Below, piece after piece: positions 40,701 through 48,458 of a DNA stretch of 64,000 bases (position 1 is its first letter; each line of letters begins with the position of its first letter). Source of the DNA: DATAGF01 sp963819845 (lineage in GTDB: Bacteria; Actinomycetota; Thermoleophilia; Miltoncostaeales; Miltoncostaeaceae); NCBI GenBank assembly GCA_963819845.1, contig CAWFXQ010000008.1, positions 806,001 to 870,000 of the forward strand. The letters are read 5' to 3'. A program made the translations under genes and the position numbers. The notes below the pieces were generated by a model. That model searched no databases and had not been told where the DNA came from. It saw only the letters and a list, made by a program, of their open reading frames with translations.

Positions 40701-40971
40701 GCGCGCTGCACGCAAGATCCTCACATGCACGCTCTGAGAGCACCGCCGCAATAAGATCGTCCGACGACGAGAACGGGACTGCGGCAGCCCGCAGGACGGC
40801 CTCGGCGAGAACGGCTAGATGCGCCTGAGTATCCAGCTCAGATCTGTGACCTCGCGATGCACCTATAGCAGCGAGACTGAGATCCAATGCGAGAATCGGG
40901 GTCCGCTTCAACTCCTCCTTCGCGCGGTCGATTGGTTGCGGCTTGGCCGTCTTGCTCGATGTCACGTCCAC
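37733..40971 (-). CDS. Ig-like/STAND-type ATPase/PRTase-CE-like conflict protein, one frameshift and one in-frame TGA
   Basis: Read from GTG 40971 as one protein of about 1,080 residues. Residues 1-270 are helical. A beta-sandwich follows ('LRLDVENVGTGKARDVSISI', then past a TGA at 40030-40032 'HIGLLPAGTIRVAFPGVVVE', 'VTWRNPDDSQGETEEILTLP'). Next is an ORC/STAND-like ATPase: 'FVGRAAVVRSL' (frame change near 39779), Walker A 'VVGQKRVGKTSIAHAVM' and Walker B 'RFVLVIDEFDAMEH'. A winged-helix region follows, then a C-terminal phosphoribosyltransferase-like domain with 'KAVIILEDFIATGKTAERRL' and the ending 'CPNNSLAILWGESEDWTPLF'. This fits NTP-dependent conflict systems with PRTase-CE effectors. 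Target and activity are unknown. Confidence 0.75.
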
Positions 40972-41387
40972 TGTCCTTCACGGTTGTGTCTGAAAGCACC
41001 AGATTTTCGCAGGGCTCGCAGAATCGGGGGCTATCCGAAGGTCGAGTTCTTCCGTGGACTCGAGACCGTCCAGGATGTCTTGACGACGCGATCGTCACAC
41101 CGGCTGGCCTATCCCGAGAGGCGGGCGCCAGTCAGCTGACCCCACTCACTGCACCAGCCCCTAAGAGCCAATCGGCTGGGCGTGCGGCCATCTTGAGCAG
41201 GAGCCCGGTCGCCTCCGGAAGATCCTTGAAGTCGTGGGCCTCGCCGGGGCGGAAAAGTGGCCCCACAGGTGGCCCACGCAACCCACCGAGATCAACCGAA
41301 GCGTCGGAGGTCAGCGCAGCCTTCGATGGCACCCATTTGCAGGAAAAAGCCAGCCGGTCCGAGATTCGGCGAAGTATGCTCAGACCC
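40972..41387. other. gap at right end of element A-B
   Basis: 416 bases upstream of the ATPase gene. No recognisable gene. 41258-41283 carries the tandem TGGCCC(C/A)CA-like words also present at 31940-31965, as expected for recombinase arm sites near an attachment core. Confidence 0.45.
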
Positions 41388-41429
41388 CTCGTAATGAAGG
41401 GGTCCCCGGTTCGAGTCCGGGCGTCGGCT
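41388..41429 (+). repeat. att repeat B (tRNA-Thr 3' copy, identical to A)
   Basis: 42 of 42 bases match 31871-31912. The 5' half of the tRNA is absent, so this is not a gene. To its right, 41447-41460 matches 42324-42337 to the right of copy C at 12 of 14 bases. Confidence 0.88.
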
Positions 41430-41514
41430 TGGGGAAAGCTCGCATTGAGCAGGGGTTAAGGTGCGGGCGGAGCCGTGGACGCCCGCCCGCCAAGCCTCCC
41501 AGGGGGAGCCGGCG

Positions 41515-41798
41515 CTACGGCGAGCGGTAGGCGTCGGCTCGGTGGCTGACGACGAGGACCTCGACGAGGCGCTGTTCCTCGTCGAGGCGGTAGATGATGC
41601 GGTAGTCGCTCCTTCGGGCCGCACGGCAGCCGCCCATGGCTCGGCCAGCTCCTTGCCCAAGCGGTGCGGGTTCACGACGAGCGGTCCGGTGATCAGCTCA
41701 AGGACGGCGCTCGCGATGCGGGACGGAAGGCGCTCGAGGTCGCGAGCGGCGCGGCGCGAGACCACGAGCCGCCAGGTCGGCGGCTCGCCGGATACCAC
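41515..41798 (-). CDS. RelE/ParE-family toxin, one frameshift
   Basis: GTG 41798 directly follows the antitoxin stop. The N-terminus 'WRLVVSRRAARDLERLPSRI' and 'VNPHRLGKELAEPW' fit the RelE/ParE fold. Near 41630 the frame changes and the expected end 'RSDYRIIYRLDEEQRLVEVL' then 'VVSHRADAYRSP' is read in the other frame to TAG 41515-41517. About 94 residues, normal for the family. RelE-type toxins cleave mRNA on the ribosome; ParE-type toxins poison gyrase. The sequence does not decide between them. Confidence 0.8.
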
Positions 41799-42041
41799 CT
41801 ACTCGCCGCGCTCGGGCGCCGGGTGGCGGGCGTGAAGCGCTTCCGGCGAGACTGTGCGGCCGGCGGTCAGGTCCTCGCGCGCCTCGTCAAGGGCGAGTTG
41901 CTCAGATTCGGTGGGCGGCCGATCATCCGGCTCCCACTCGTCGGCCATGAACCTGACCTCGTCCCAGCGGGCGACCAAGCGCTCGGCCGCCTCGGGCTCG
42001 AGGCCGTCAACCAGCTGGTGAAGCCGCTCGCGCGTGGTCAC
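41799..42041 (-). CDS. antitoxin of the RelE/ParE-type pair
   Basis: 80 residues, GTG 42041. 'TTRERLHQLVDGLEPEAAER' then an acidic stretch 'DEVRFMADEWEPDDRPPTES' and 'DEAREDLTAGRTVS'. The small size, the acidic C-terminal half and the stop directly abutting the toxin start identify it by context as the antitoxin. It has no recognisable classical RHH or AbrB motif, so the DNA-binding class is unclear. Confidence 0.66.
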   Translation of the reverse strand: MTTRERLHQLVDGLEPEAAERLVARWDEVRFMADEWEPDDRPPTESEQLALDEAREDLTAGRTVSPEALHARHPAPERGE

Positions 42042-42262
42042 ATCGCAGAGGGTAGGGAGGCCGGGCTCAAGCCGTCAAACCCTCGCGCTCGCGCACTCGA
42101 ACCCCAAGGCAGGGAGCCGGGGGAGCGGGCTGACCCGGGCAGAACGTAGCGATCGGTGACCACCGGTGCCCAGCGAAGTGGACCCCAACATGGACACCCA
42201 GGGCTCTGAGTCCAAGCCAGAATCAACTCGATTGCAGGCCCTTAACACTCGATTGCCCATGA

Positions 42263-42304
42263 CTCGTAATGAAGGGGGTCCGGGGTTCGAGTCCCGCGCC
42301 GGCT
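42263..42304 (+). repeat. att repeat C (diverged tRNA-Thr 3' copy)
   Basis: Same 42-base length as copy A but with one inserted G, one missing base and several substitutions. The T arm reads CGGGG/CCCGC, so pairing is partly lost. Older or degraded compared with B. 42177-42200 to its left contains tandem TGGAC(C/A)CC-like words. Confidence 0.75.
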
Positions 42305-42701
42305 CCTCAGAAGTAGGGGGGTTAAGCAGGGATTAAGCGGTGGCAGTCTGGGCCATTGCATGCTCAAGAGAGTGCACCCGAGGCCACGGATCATTCTGGG
42401 GGTCCGGTGAGCCGTCGAATCGTGGCGGGTTGGGGCCGGCGTCGGAGATCGTGGCGGGGCGGGGATACCTCCGACTCTGCAGTCCCGCACGCTTCGGGGA
42501 GTTGGGCGTCATCAAAGTGACAAACGCTGCGGGGGGCCGCATGTGCGGCTCCGCCCGCGTGCCAGACCCACGGTAGAAGAGTCGCCGTACCGTGCAGGGC
42601 CATGCGCATGAGAACGGTCTCATCCCCGGCTCATGGGCGTCTCACGCGCCGCTCCTACCGTCCTCTCCAGCACATGGTTCAAAACGAAAGGAGGGGACAC
42701 C
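42305..42701. other. upstream region of the ABC exporter gene
   Basis: 397 bases with no supported gene. 42324-42337 resembles a site to the right of att copy B. At its end lies a near-perfect ribosome site AAAGGAGGGG (42687-42696), five bases before ATG 42702, the strongest such site in the window. Confidence 0.5.
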
Positions 42702-44750
42702 ATGGCTGCCCAGTTCACCACGATCGTCCCCGCGGCACGGAGCTACAGCTCGCACTCCAACAGCAACAGCTCCAACGACGGCCGTCGCAGGCGCCGCCGC
42801 GGCGGCGGCGGCGGCGGAACCGCCGGCGTCGCGGCACCGACACCTGAGCACGACGGTCCAGGACGACCTGGGACGGCCCCGCCCCCGGCGGGGCCGTTCG
42901 CGCGTTCCGTGACACGCCTCCGCGCTCATCTGCGCCGCCTCCTCGTGCCCGGCGGCCACGGCCCCCAGCTCGTCGCCGCCGCGCCGAGCGTCCGCGTGCG
43001 CGACATCTTCCGGCGCTTCTGGCCGGACGTGCGCCCGTACAGGCGCTGGATCGCGCTCGGGCTCGTGTTCGCGGTCATCGTGCCCGCGATCGAGACGGTC
43101 GAGATCTGGATGTTCAAGCTGGTCGTCAACGAGGTCCTCGTGCCGGGCGACCTCGGGCCGCTGGGCTGGATCGCCCTGGCGTACGTGGGGTTGACGCTGC
43201 TCGGGGCGGTGATCGGGTTCGCCGACGACTACCTCGCGGCGTGGGTCGGCGAGCGCTTCGTCCTGAACCTGCGCACCCGCGTGTTCAGGCACATCCAGCG
43301 GCTCTCCGCCGGCGACCTCGACAAGCGCCGGGTGGGGGACCTCGTGAGCCGGATGACCGGCGACGTCGCGGCGATCGAGTCGCTCGCCCTCGCCGGCGTG
43401 GCCGAGTTCCTGTCGGCGACCTTCCGGATCCTCTTCTTCGCCGCGGCGCTGATCTACCTGGAGTGGAGCCTGGCGCTGGTCGCGCTCGTCATGGCGCCGC
43501 TGTTCTGGCTGACGGCGCGCCGCTTCTCGCTCCTGATCAAGGGCGCCGCCCGGGAGAAGCGCCGGCGCAGCGGGTCGCTCGGCGCCGTCACCGAGGAGAG
43601 CCTCGGCAACGCGTCGCTCGTGCAGGCCTACAACCGCCAGGACGGCGAGGTCGCGCGCTTTCGCCGCGAGGGCGAGGGGATCATGGAGGCCGAGCTGGCG
43701 TCCACGCGCATCCGGGCCCTGTTCACGCCGATCCTCGACATGCTCGAGCTCGCCGCGGCCCTGCTCGTCATCGGCCTGGGCACCTGGGCGGTCACCGAGG
43801 ACCGGCTGTCGATCGGCGGGCTCCTGGTGTTCCTCGCCTACCTCACCCAGCTCCTGGGGCCCGTGCGCGAGTTGAGCTCGCTGAGCAACTCGGTCTTCTC
43901 CGCGGCCGCCGGCGCGGAGCGGGTGATCGAGCTACTCGACGAGGAGCCGCGGGTCGCGGACCGCGAGGGCGCGACGTCGATCGGCCGGGCACGCGGGGTG
44001 ATCGAGCTCCAGGACGTGACCTTCCGCTACCCGGGCGCCGACGCGCCTGCGCTCGACGGGGTGACGCTGCGCGTCGACCCCGGCGAGACCGTCGCCCTCG
44101 TCGGCCCGAGCGGGGCGGGCAAGTCGACGCTGGCGAGGATGATCCTGCGCCTGCACGACCCGGACGCGGGCGTCGTTCGCCTGGACGGGCGAGACGTCCG
44201 CGAGGTGACGATGGCCTCACTCCGCGACAACATCGCGGTCCTGATGCAGGAGACGCTGGTGCTGCAGGCCTCGGCCGGGGAGAACATCGCCCTCGGGCGT
44301 CCCGCGGCGACCGACGAGGAGATCAGGGCCGCGGCGCGCGCGGCCGGCGCCGACGAGTTCCTGAGCGCCCTGCCCGACGGCTACGACACCATCCTCGACG
44401 CCCGAGGCCGCAACCTCTCCGGCGGCCAGCGCCAGCGGGTGGCCATCGCGCGGGCGCTCGTGCGCGATGCGCCGGTGCTGATCCTCGACGAGCCCTCGAC
44501 GGGGCTCGACGAGCTCGCGCGCCGCCGCATGGCCGAGCCGCTGCGGCGTCTCGTGCAGGGCCGCACCTCGATCGTGATCTCCCACGACCTCCTGACCGTG
44601 CGCGACGCCGACCGCGTCGTGGTGCTCGACGGTGGGCGCGTCGCGGAGGTGGGCGCCCACGAGGAGCTCATCGCCCGCGGCGGCCTCTACGCCCGCCTCT
44701 TTCGCGAGCGGACGGCCGCCGCCGCCGCGGTCGCGGCGGCCGCTCGATGA
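42702..44750 (+). CDS. ABC half-transporter (exporter type) with low-complexity N-terminus
   Basis: 682 residues from ATG 42702. The first 75 residues are low complexity ('SYSSHSNSNSSNDG', then Arg and Gly runs). The membrane domain with six helices spans about 105-385 ('WIALGLVFAVIVPAIETVEI'). The ATPase domain has Walker A 'ALVGPSGAGKSTLARMIL', Q-loop 'NIAVLMQETLVLQAS', signature 'NLSGGQRQRVAIARAL', Walker B 'PVLILDEPSTGLDELA' and the H-loop His 'IVISHDLL'. It would work as a homodimer exporting lipid, drug or peptide. A GTG at 42909, just after a hairpin at 42873-42897, could be the real start of the transporter. The kinase gene follows with ATGA overlap. Confidence 0.9.
   Translation: MAAQFTTIVPAARSYSSHSNSNSSNDGRRRRRRGGGGGGTAGVAAPTPEHDGPGRPGTAPPPAGPFARSVTRLRAHLRRLLVPGGHGPQLVAAAPSVRVRDIFRRFWPDVRPYRRWIALGLVFAVIVPAIETVEIWMFKLVVNEVLVPGDLGPLGWIALAYVGLTLLGAVIGFADDYLAAWVGERFVLNLRTRVFRHIQRLSAGDLDKRRVGDLVSRMTGDVAAIESLALAGVAEFLSATFRILFFAAALIYLEWSLALVALVMAPLFWLTARRFSLLIKGAAREKRRRSGSLGAVTEESLGNASLVQAYNRQDGEVARFRREGEGIMEAELASTRIRALFTPILDMLELAAALLVIGLGTWAVTEDRLSIGGLLVFLAYLTQLLGPVRELSSLSNSVFSAAAGAERVIELLDEEPRVADREGATSIGRARGVIELQDVTFRYPGADAPALDGVTLRVDPGETVALVGPSGAGKSTLARMILRLHDPDAGVVRLDGRDVREVTMASLRDNIAVLMQETLVLQASAGENIALGRPAATDEEIRAAARAAGADEFLSALPDGYDTILDARGRNLSGGQRQRVAIARALVRDAPVLILDEPSTGLDELARRRMAEPLRRLVQGRTSIVISHDLLTVRDADRVVVLDGGRVAEVGAHEELIARGGLYARLFRERTAAAAAVAAAAR
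42873..42897 (+). terminator. hairpin in the 5' part of the ABC exporter gene
   Basis: A perfect 10-bp stem (42873-42882 with 42888-42897) closes a five-base loop and is followed by only two Ts. It lies between the low-complexity leader and the transporter domain. It could act as an attenuator, or as the terminator of a separate small leader gene if the frame is wrong here. Confidence 0.4.
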
Positions 44751-45664
44751 CGGCGGGCGGCCCCCCGGCCGAGGCGCCGGGCGTCGAGATCGCGCCCGGG
44801 TACCGCGTCATCGAGCACATCAGCCGCGGCAGGGCCCTCGACGTCTACGACGCCTGGAGCGACGCCCGCGGCACGCGCTGCATCGTCAAGGGGCTGCGCC
44901 CCGACCGCGCCGGCGAGGCCGGCGCCGCCCGCCGCCTGGTGGCCGAGGGCCGGCTGCTGCTCCGGCTGTCGCACCCCCACATCGTGCGCGCCTACGCGGT
45001 CCTGACCGAGCCCCGCCCGCTCGTCGTGATGGAGACGCTCACCGGCGAGACGCTGGCGCACCTCATCGACGAGTCGCCGCGGCGCCTGTCGATCGCCGAG
45101 GTCGCCCACCTCGGGCTGCACCTCGGCTCGGCGATCCGCTACCTGCACGGCGAGGGCTGGCTGCACCTCGACCTGAAGCCGAGCAACGTCGTCGCCGAGG
45201 CGGGGCGCGCGAAGCTGATCGACATGAGCATCGCGCGCCGGCCCGGCCGCAGCCGCGGCGGGGTCGGCACCTGGTGCTACATGGCGCCCGAGCAGGTCAC
45301 GGGCGGCGACCTCGGGCCCGCGGCCGATGTCTGGGGGCTCGGCGCCGTGCTCTACGAGGCGACGGCCGGGCGGGCGGCCTACGACCCGCCCGGCCGCGAT
45401 GACGGCGAGGCGGGCGACGGCAGCACCAGCGACTCGGGCCGGCGCGCCGAGCGGCACCATCCCCAGCTCGACGGACCTCCCGTCCCGGTGCGCCGGCTGC
45501 GCCGGACGGCGCCCGCGCCCCTCGCGGCGCTGATCGATCGCTGCCTCGCCGCCGAGCCGGCACGGCGCCCCCCGGTGGAGCGGGTGCTGCGCGCGCTCGA
45601 GCCGCTGGCCGGGGTGCCGCCCCGTCTGCGGCGCGTCGCGCGCGCTGGACGCGCGGGCTCCTAG
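44747..45664 (+). CDS. serine/threonine protein kinase
   Basis: 305 residues, ATG 44747 overlapping the exporter stop. Hanks-type kinase core: Lys of subdomain II in 'TRCIVKGLRPDRAG', catalytic loop 'WLHLDLKPSNVV' (HLD for HRD), the metal-binding Asp in 'KLIDMSIARR' (DMS for DFG), 'GTWCYMAPEQVTGGDLGPAA' in the activation segment and APE, and 'ADVWGLGAVLYEATAGRAAY'. There is no membrane helix or PASTA domain, so it is soluble. Coupling to the exporter suggests that it phosphorylates or regulates it. Activity is likely since the key Lys and Asps are kept. Confidence 0.9.
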   Translation: MTAGGPPAEAPGVEIAPGYRVIEHISRGRALDVYDAWSDARGTRCIVKGLRPDRAGEAGAARRLVAEGRLLLRLSHPHIVRAYAVLTEPRPLVVMETLTGETLAHLIDESPRRLSIAEVAHLGLHLGSAIRYLHGEGWLHLDLKPSNVVAEAGRAKLIDMSIARRPGRSRGGVGTWCYMAPEQVTGGDLGPAADVWGLGAVLYEATAGRAAYDPPGRDDGEAGDGSTSDSGRRAERHHPQLDGPPVPVRRLRRTAPAPLAALIDRCLAAEPARRPPVERVLRALEPLAGVPPRLRRVARAGRAGS

Positions 45665-45754
45665 AGCCGGCCGCTCCGCGGCAGGTTCGCCGTGAGCCAG
45701 CCGGCGCGCGCCCTGATCCAGCTCATCAGCCGGCTAACCTCGGCCCGGTAGGCC

Positions 45755-46102
45755 GTGCGCAGGGCGGCGTCGATCGCCCCGGACCTCGGCAGCCTGCCGC
45801 TGACCGTCGGGCTCTGCGCGATCGCGCTGGCGACCGCCGCCGCCGTCGACCACCCGCGGATCCTGCGGCCCGCGCGCACCCTCGAGGTCACGCTCGAGGC
45901 GGTCTTGGCCGATGAGGCGCCGCTGCGGTCGCACCTCGAGGAGCGCCTCGTTGTGAGCGTCACGGAGGTCTCCGTGCTCGAGGTCGACTACGTCCGCGAG
46001 ATCACGCGCGTTCGCGTCGCGTGCCGGGACCGGCCCTCGACCGACGTTCGCCCTCTCGCCGATGCCCATCGAAACGGCTCCGTCGACGCCCGCGTTCGCT
46101 GA
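45755..46102 (+). pseudogene. DUF4956 membrane protein, C-terminal fragment
   Basis: Only the C-terminal part of a DUF4956 protein is readable: a last membrane helix ('GSLPLTVGLCAIALATAAAV') followed by the soluble end 'ARTLEVTLEAVLADEAPLRS' and 'VTEVSVLEVDYVREITRVRV'. Full-length members have about 210-230 residues with four helices before this point; those are absent. It directly precedes and overlaps the VTC gene, its usual partner. GTG 45755 is the first in-frame start but is probably not a native start. Confidence 0.6.
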
Positions 46103-46740
46103 GCTCCTCGGGCCGATCGGGCTGGGGGAGGTCGCGGCGTCGCCCGCGGCGCTGCTCGAGCGCGTCGACTGCAAGTACATCGTCCCCGTGGAGACGGCGG
46201 AGCGCCTGGCGCGGCGGCTGCGGGACACCCACCGCCTGCTGACGATCGGCGGGCGGTCCTCGTTCCGCTACCGGACCGTCTACTACGACACGCCCGACCT
46301 CGCCTCGTTCCGCGAGCACCTGCAGGGACGCCGTCGGCGCTTCAAGTGCCGCTCGCGGGTCTGCGCCGACAGCGGCGAGCACTGGTTCGAGGTCAAGCTC
46401 AAGGGACCGCGGGCCGTACCGACAAGCGTCGCCTGGCGTGCGATCCCCCGCCGCCCGGGGCCCTCTCGGGCCCCGCCCTCGGGTTCCTGCGCGCGTCGCT
46501 CGAGGACGCCTACGGCCGCCCGGCGCCGATCCTCATGCGGCCGAGCGTCTCGATGGCGTACCGGCGCTCCACCCTCGTGGCCACCGACCTCGGCGAGCGG
46601 CTGACCTGCGCGCGTTGCTCGCGCTCGGCGCGCGGCCGGTGGGGGACTGCAGCAAGTACTGCCTCGGGGTCGCGCTCAGCGTGCCGGGCGCGCGCGACAA
46701 CCGCCTTCGGCCGCTGCTGCGCCGGTACTTCACGCGGTGA
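46062..46740 (+). CDS. VTC-domain (polyphosphate polymerase-like) protein, two frameshifts
   Basis: ATG 46062. VTC catalytic-tunnel features: 'LLERVDCKYIVPVETAERLA', 'FRYRTVYYDTPDLASFREHL', 'RRFKCRSRVCADSGEHWFEV', 'KLKG', then after a frame change near 46420 'MRPSVSMAYRRSTLVATDLG', and after another near 46605 'CSKYCLGVALSVPGARDNRL' to TGA at 46738-46740. Basic residues lining the tunnel and the Glu of 'FEVKLKG' are present. About 226 residues. In bacteria such proteins occur with DUF4956 proteins; a role in polyphosphate synthesis is assumed from the eukaryotic VTC4 domain. Confidence 0.85.
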
Positions 46741-46782
46741 GTCGCGAGGCTTGGCGAGAAAGCACCGCGACCGGCCGATGGC

Positions 46783-46810
46783 GAAGGGGCCCGCTCCTGC
46801 GGGCCCCTTC
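46783..46810. terminator. bidirectional terminator hairpin
   Basis: Perfect 12-bp stem (46783-46794 with 46799-46810) around the loop TCCT, lying between the convergent VTC gene and the repeat protein gene. No long T run on either side, but the position and stability fit a shared terminator. Confidence 0.75.
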
Positions 46811-46840
46811 GGCCTTCCTCGTGACGCCTGGCGCTCCATC

Positions 46841-47452
46841 TCAGGTGTCGCCGCCGCCCCCGCTGCTGTCGCCGCCGCCGTATGCCGGCGCGGGCGCGAC
46901 GTAGGTGTTGTCGCCGCCGCCGGTGCCGTCGTTGCCGTACGTGCGGTCTCCGTCGCCGGTGTTGTCGCCGCCGGAGGTGCCGTCGTTCCCGGCCGTGCGG
47001 TCGCCGTCGCCGGTGTTGTTGCCACCGTTGGTGCCGTCGTTTCCGGCCGTGCGGTCGCGGTCGCGGCTGTTGTCCCCGCCGTTGTTGCCGCCGCGGGTGC
47101 CGTCGTTGTCGCGGGTGCGATCGCCGTCGCCGGTGTTGTTCCCGCCCTTCGTGCCGTCGTTGCCGGCGGTGCGGTCACCGTCGAGGCTGTTGGCGCCGCC
47201 GTTGTCGCCCCCGCGCGTGCCGTCATCGTCGAGCGTGCCGTCGCCCGTCGGGTCGGGCCCGCCGGCCGCGACATCATCGTCCTCCGCGATGTCCTGCACC
47301 GCCACCGGATCCTCCTGTCGGGCCTGCTCAAGGAGCAGCGCGTCGGTCGTGCTCACGGCCGACCGTCGTCGTCCGTGAGGGCGCGCCGCCGCCCAGGCGC
47401 CGCCGATCACCGCAAGGACCAGCGCGATCACTCCAATTCGTCCCGGACTCAT
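46841..47452 (-). CDS. membrane-anchored Gly/Asn/Asp repeat protein
   Basis: 203 residues from ATG 47452, with GGAGGTGAAGGGA just upstream. One N-terminal helix ('IGVIALVLAVIGGAWAAARP'), an acidic linker, then five repeats of about 18 residues with the pattern GDRTAGNDGTxGGNNTGD (one copy extended by about four residues; 46890-47220), and a Gly/Ser-rich tail. Asp/Asn/Gly-rich repeats suggest an extended, perhaps cation-binding surface protein, but it is not a canonical RTX motif. Repeat number may vary between strains. No homologue recognised. Confidence 0.7.
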   Translation of the reverse strand: MSPGRIGVIALVLAVIGGAWAAARPHGRRRSAVSTTDALLLEQARQEDPVAVQDIAEDDDVAAGGPDPTGDGTLDDDGTRGGDNGGANSLDGDRTAGNDGTKGGNNTGDGDRTRDNDGTRGGNNGGDNSRDRDRTAGNDGTNGGNNTGDGDRTAGNDGTSGGDNTGDGDRTYGNDGTGGGDNTYVAPAPAYGGGDSSGGGGDT

Positions 47453-47546
47453 TCCCTTCACCTCCGGAAGTCGCTTCTCCACGTCCCTGCAAACCGAGGC
47501 TAGGCAGGCCGCCTGAGGCGACGATGAGGCGGGCATGAGATCGCTC

Positions 47547-48453
47547 TTAGGCGAGCCGCTGGAGGCGGCGGCGGCCGCCCGGGCGGAAGAGCCCGAGGCG
47601 CGGGCGGGGAAGCGCGTTGACGACCGGCTCGAGGTCTGCGGCGAGCTCGGCCGCCGTCGGCCGGTCCCCGGGACGCCGCTCGAGGCAGGCCCGGATCGCG
47701 GCCGCAACCGGCGCCGGTGTCTGTCGGGGAAGGGGAGCGGGGTCCCCGGCGAGCTGGGGGTAGCGCTCGGCGAGACGCTCAGCGTCCGGACGCGGATCGG
47801 CGAAGGCGCGGCGGCCCGCCGCCAGCTCGTAGACCGTCGCGCCGAGGCCCCAGACGTCGGCGGCCGGTCCGATCTCGGCCGCGCGGCCGGGATCGCACTG
47901 CTCGGGCGCCATGTAGGCCGCGGTCCCGATGGGGCCGGCGGCGCGACGGGCCTCCTCGACCGGGCGCGCCACGCTGAGGTCGATCAGGCGCGGCGGGCCG
48001 GCCATGATGACGTTGCGGGGCTTGACGTCGAGGTGCACCCACTCGCGTCGCCCCACATAGTGCAGGACCGACGCGAGCTGGAGGGCGAGCGACAGCACCT
48101 GCTCGATCGCGACGACCTCCCGGCGGATGTAGGTCGAACAGGCGCGGCCCCTCGAGGAACTCCAGGACCAGGTGCGGCCGCTCGCCGTCGAGCACGGCGT
48201 CGAAGCCCCGGACCAGGGCCGGGTGCCGGAGGGCGTCCAGGGCGCGCGCCTCCCCGGCGAGCCCGTCGAGCGTGCCCCGGTGGCCGAGGCGCGCCGGGCG
48301 CACCACCTTGACGGTCACCAGCGAGTGGAGCTCGTCGTCCCAGGCGAGGTAGGCCTCGTAGCGCCTGCCGCCGCCCAGCAGCCGGAGGGCGCGGCGCCCC
48401 GGGGCGATCTCGTCGCCCTCGGCGAAGCCCCAGGACGACCTCGGAGATGCCAC
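47547..48453 (-). CDS. serine/threonine protein kinase, one frameshift
   Basis: About 302 residues from GTG 48453, five bases after the response-regulator stop. Kinase core: 'YEAYLAWDDELHSLVTVKVV' (Lys), 'LVLEFLEGPRLFDL', frame change near 48128, then 'WVHLDVKPRNVIM', 'RLIDLSVARPVEEA' (DLS for DFG), 'GTAAYMAPEQCDPG' and 'ADVWGLGATVYELAAGRRAF'. Same variant motifs and size as the kinase at 44747-45664, so the two are paralogues. Last gene of a run with a two-component system, suggesting a joint signalling unit. Confidence 0.88.
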
Positions 48454-48458
48454 GCCCG

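Larger units (their letters stand above)
31871..41429. mobile_element. genomic element A-B integrated at tRNA-Thr, carrying conflict genes
   Basis: Bounded by a perfect 42-base direct repeat of the tRNA-Thr 3' end (31871-31912 and 41388-41429). The interior has visibly lower GC, less biased third codon positions and long poorly coding stretches. It carries a HEPN-like protein, a truncated DrmD helicase, a decayed GmrSD-type gene and an ATPase-phosphoribosyltransferase-like protein. Identical ends suggest that this is the most recent insertion. No integrase gene is visible, so the element is probably degraded or was mobilised in trans. Confidence 0.75.
41388..42304. mobile_element. mini-element B-C carrying a toxin-antitoxin pair
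   Basis: The interval between att copies B and C is about 0.9 kb and holds only the toxin-antitoxin pair at 41515-42041. It may be the remnant of a larger tandem element that collapsed by deletion, with the toxin-antitoxin pair resisting loss. Similar flanks to the right of B and C support a common origin. Confidence 0.5.

Noticed and set aside
41388..41429. Second, third and fourth tRNA-Thr genes
   Set aside because: Copies at 41388, 42263 and 52019 lack the acceptor 5' strand, D arm and anticodon 5' stem.
42242..42490. Minus-strand ORF over att copy C
   Set aside because: Same tRNA-derived false translation; no ribosome site and no homology pattern.
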